A stretch of DNA of 29,530 nucleotides from an uncultured Collinsella sp. (GTDB lineage Bacteria > Actinomycetota > Coriobacteriia > Coriobacteriales > Coriobacteriaceae), in assembly GCA_937995345.1 (NCBI GenBank), contig CALKKS010000021.1:1-29530 (forward strand), read 5' to 3'. Shown here one piece after another: positions 29,460 through 29,530 of the stretch; within the stretch, counting starts at the first letter, position 1; every line of letters starts with the position of its first letter. Under the pieces are notes generated by a model, which saw only the letters and a program-made list of their open reading frames with translations, was not told the DNA's origin and searched no databases. The position numbers and the translations under genes are program-made.

Positions 29460-29530
29460 CGTTGGACATGTAACTATCTGTCTTTTCAAAAGCCGTGAAG
29501 ATCTTGGTGGATGATAAATTGCGATTTGTC

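Overview
The window looks like chromosomal DNA of a high-GC Gram-positive of the class Coriobacteriia, most likely Collinsella or a close relative. This is judged from composition, codon use and gene types (MurT/GatD peptidoglycan amidation, Fe-dependent polyol/alcohol dehydrogenases, many Fe-S proteins), not from a database search. It combines ordinary housekeeping genes with two accessory regions.

Region 1 (about 244-5694) is a compact integrative element of about 5.45 kb inserted in the 3' part of a tRNA-Glu(UUC) gene. Identical 45-bp att repeats bound it. It carries a tyrosine integrase, a Cro/XRE-like regulator, two excisionase-type helix-turn-helix proteins, a replication-initiator-like protein with iteron-like repeats inside its own gene, several small proteins and an S24/LexA-like ORF broken at a G10 tract. 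There are no capsid, terminase, tail or conjugation genes. It brings a new terminator for the tRNA it occupies, and the original terminator is now on the far side of the insertion. Clusters of an 11-bp motif lie inside both ends and look like integrase arm-type sites.

Region 2 (5727-21720) is core genome. On the minus strand are two paralogous TPR-like proteins followed by a fused MurT-GatD enzyme. Then come an iron alcohol dehydrogenase and a glycerol dehydrogenase, a nitroreductase, a D-2-hydroxyacid dehydrogenase, a four-cluster ferredoxin-like protein, the GTPase/ATPase YchF, a DUF1648 membrane protein, a degenerate HAD-like protein divergent from an XRE regulator across a 26-bp perfect palindrome, an L-asparaginase and GMP synthase (guaA).

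Region 3 (21720-29530) is a patchwork of acquired and decaying genes, mostly defence-like. Three methyltransferase genes have a foreign, lower-GC look. A frameshifted toxin gene preceded by a structured RNA and terminator resembles a type III toxin-antitoxin locus. YjdF has a probable yjdF riboswitch leader. An Abi_2 (HEPN) abortive-infection protein is followed by two tandem small-RNA genes, the first driven by a promoter embedded in the last codons of the abi gene. An AbiEi/AbiEii (type IV toxin-antitoxin) pair is ruined by point lesions, a foldback element and an IS30-family remnant. The end of a DUF3800 gene follows. The Abi_2 plus twin small-RNA unit is the best candidate for an unusual system here.
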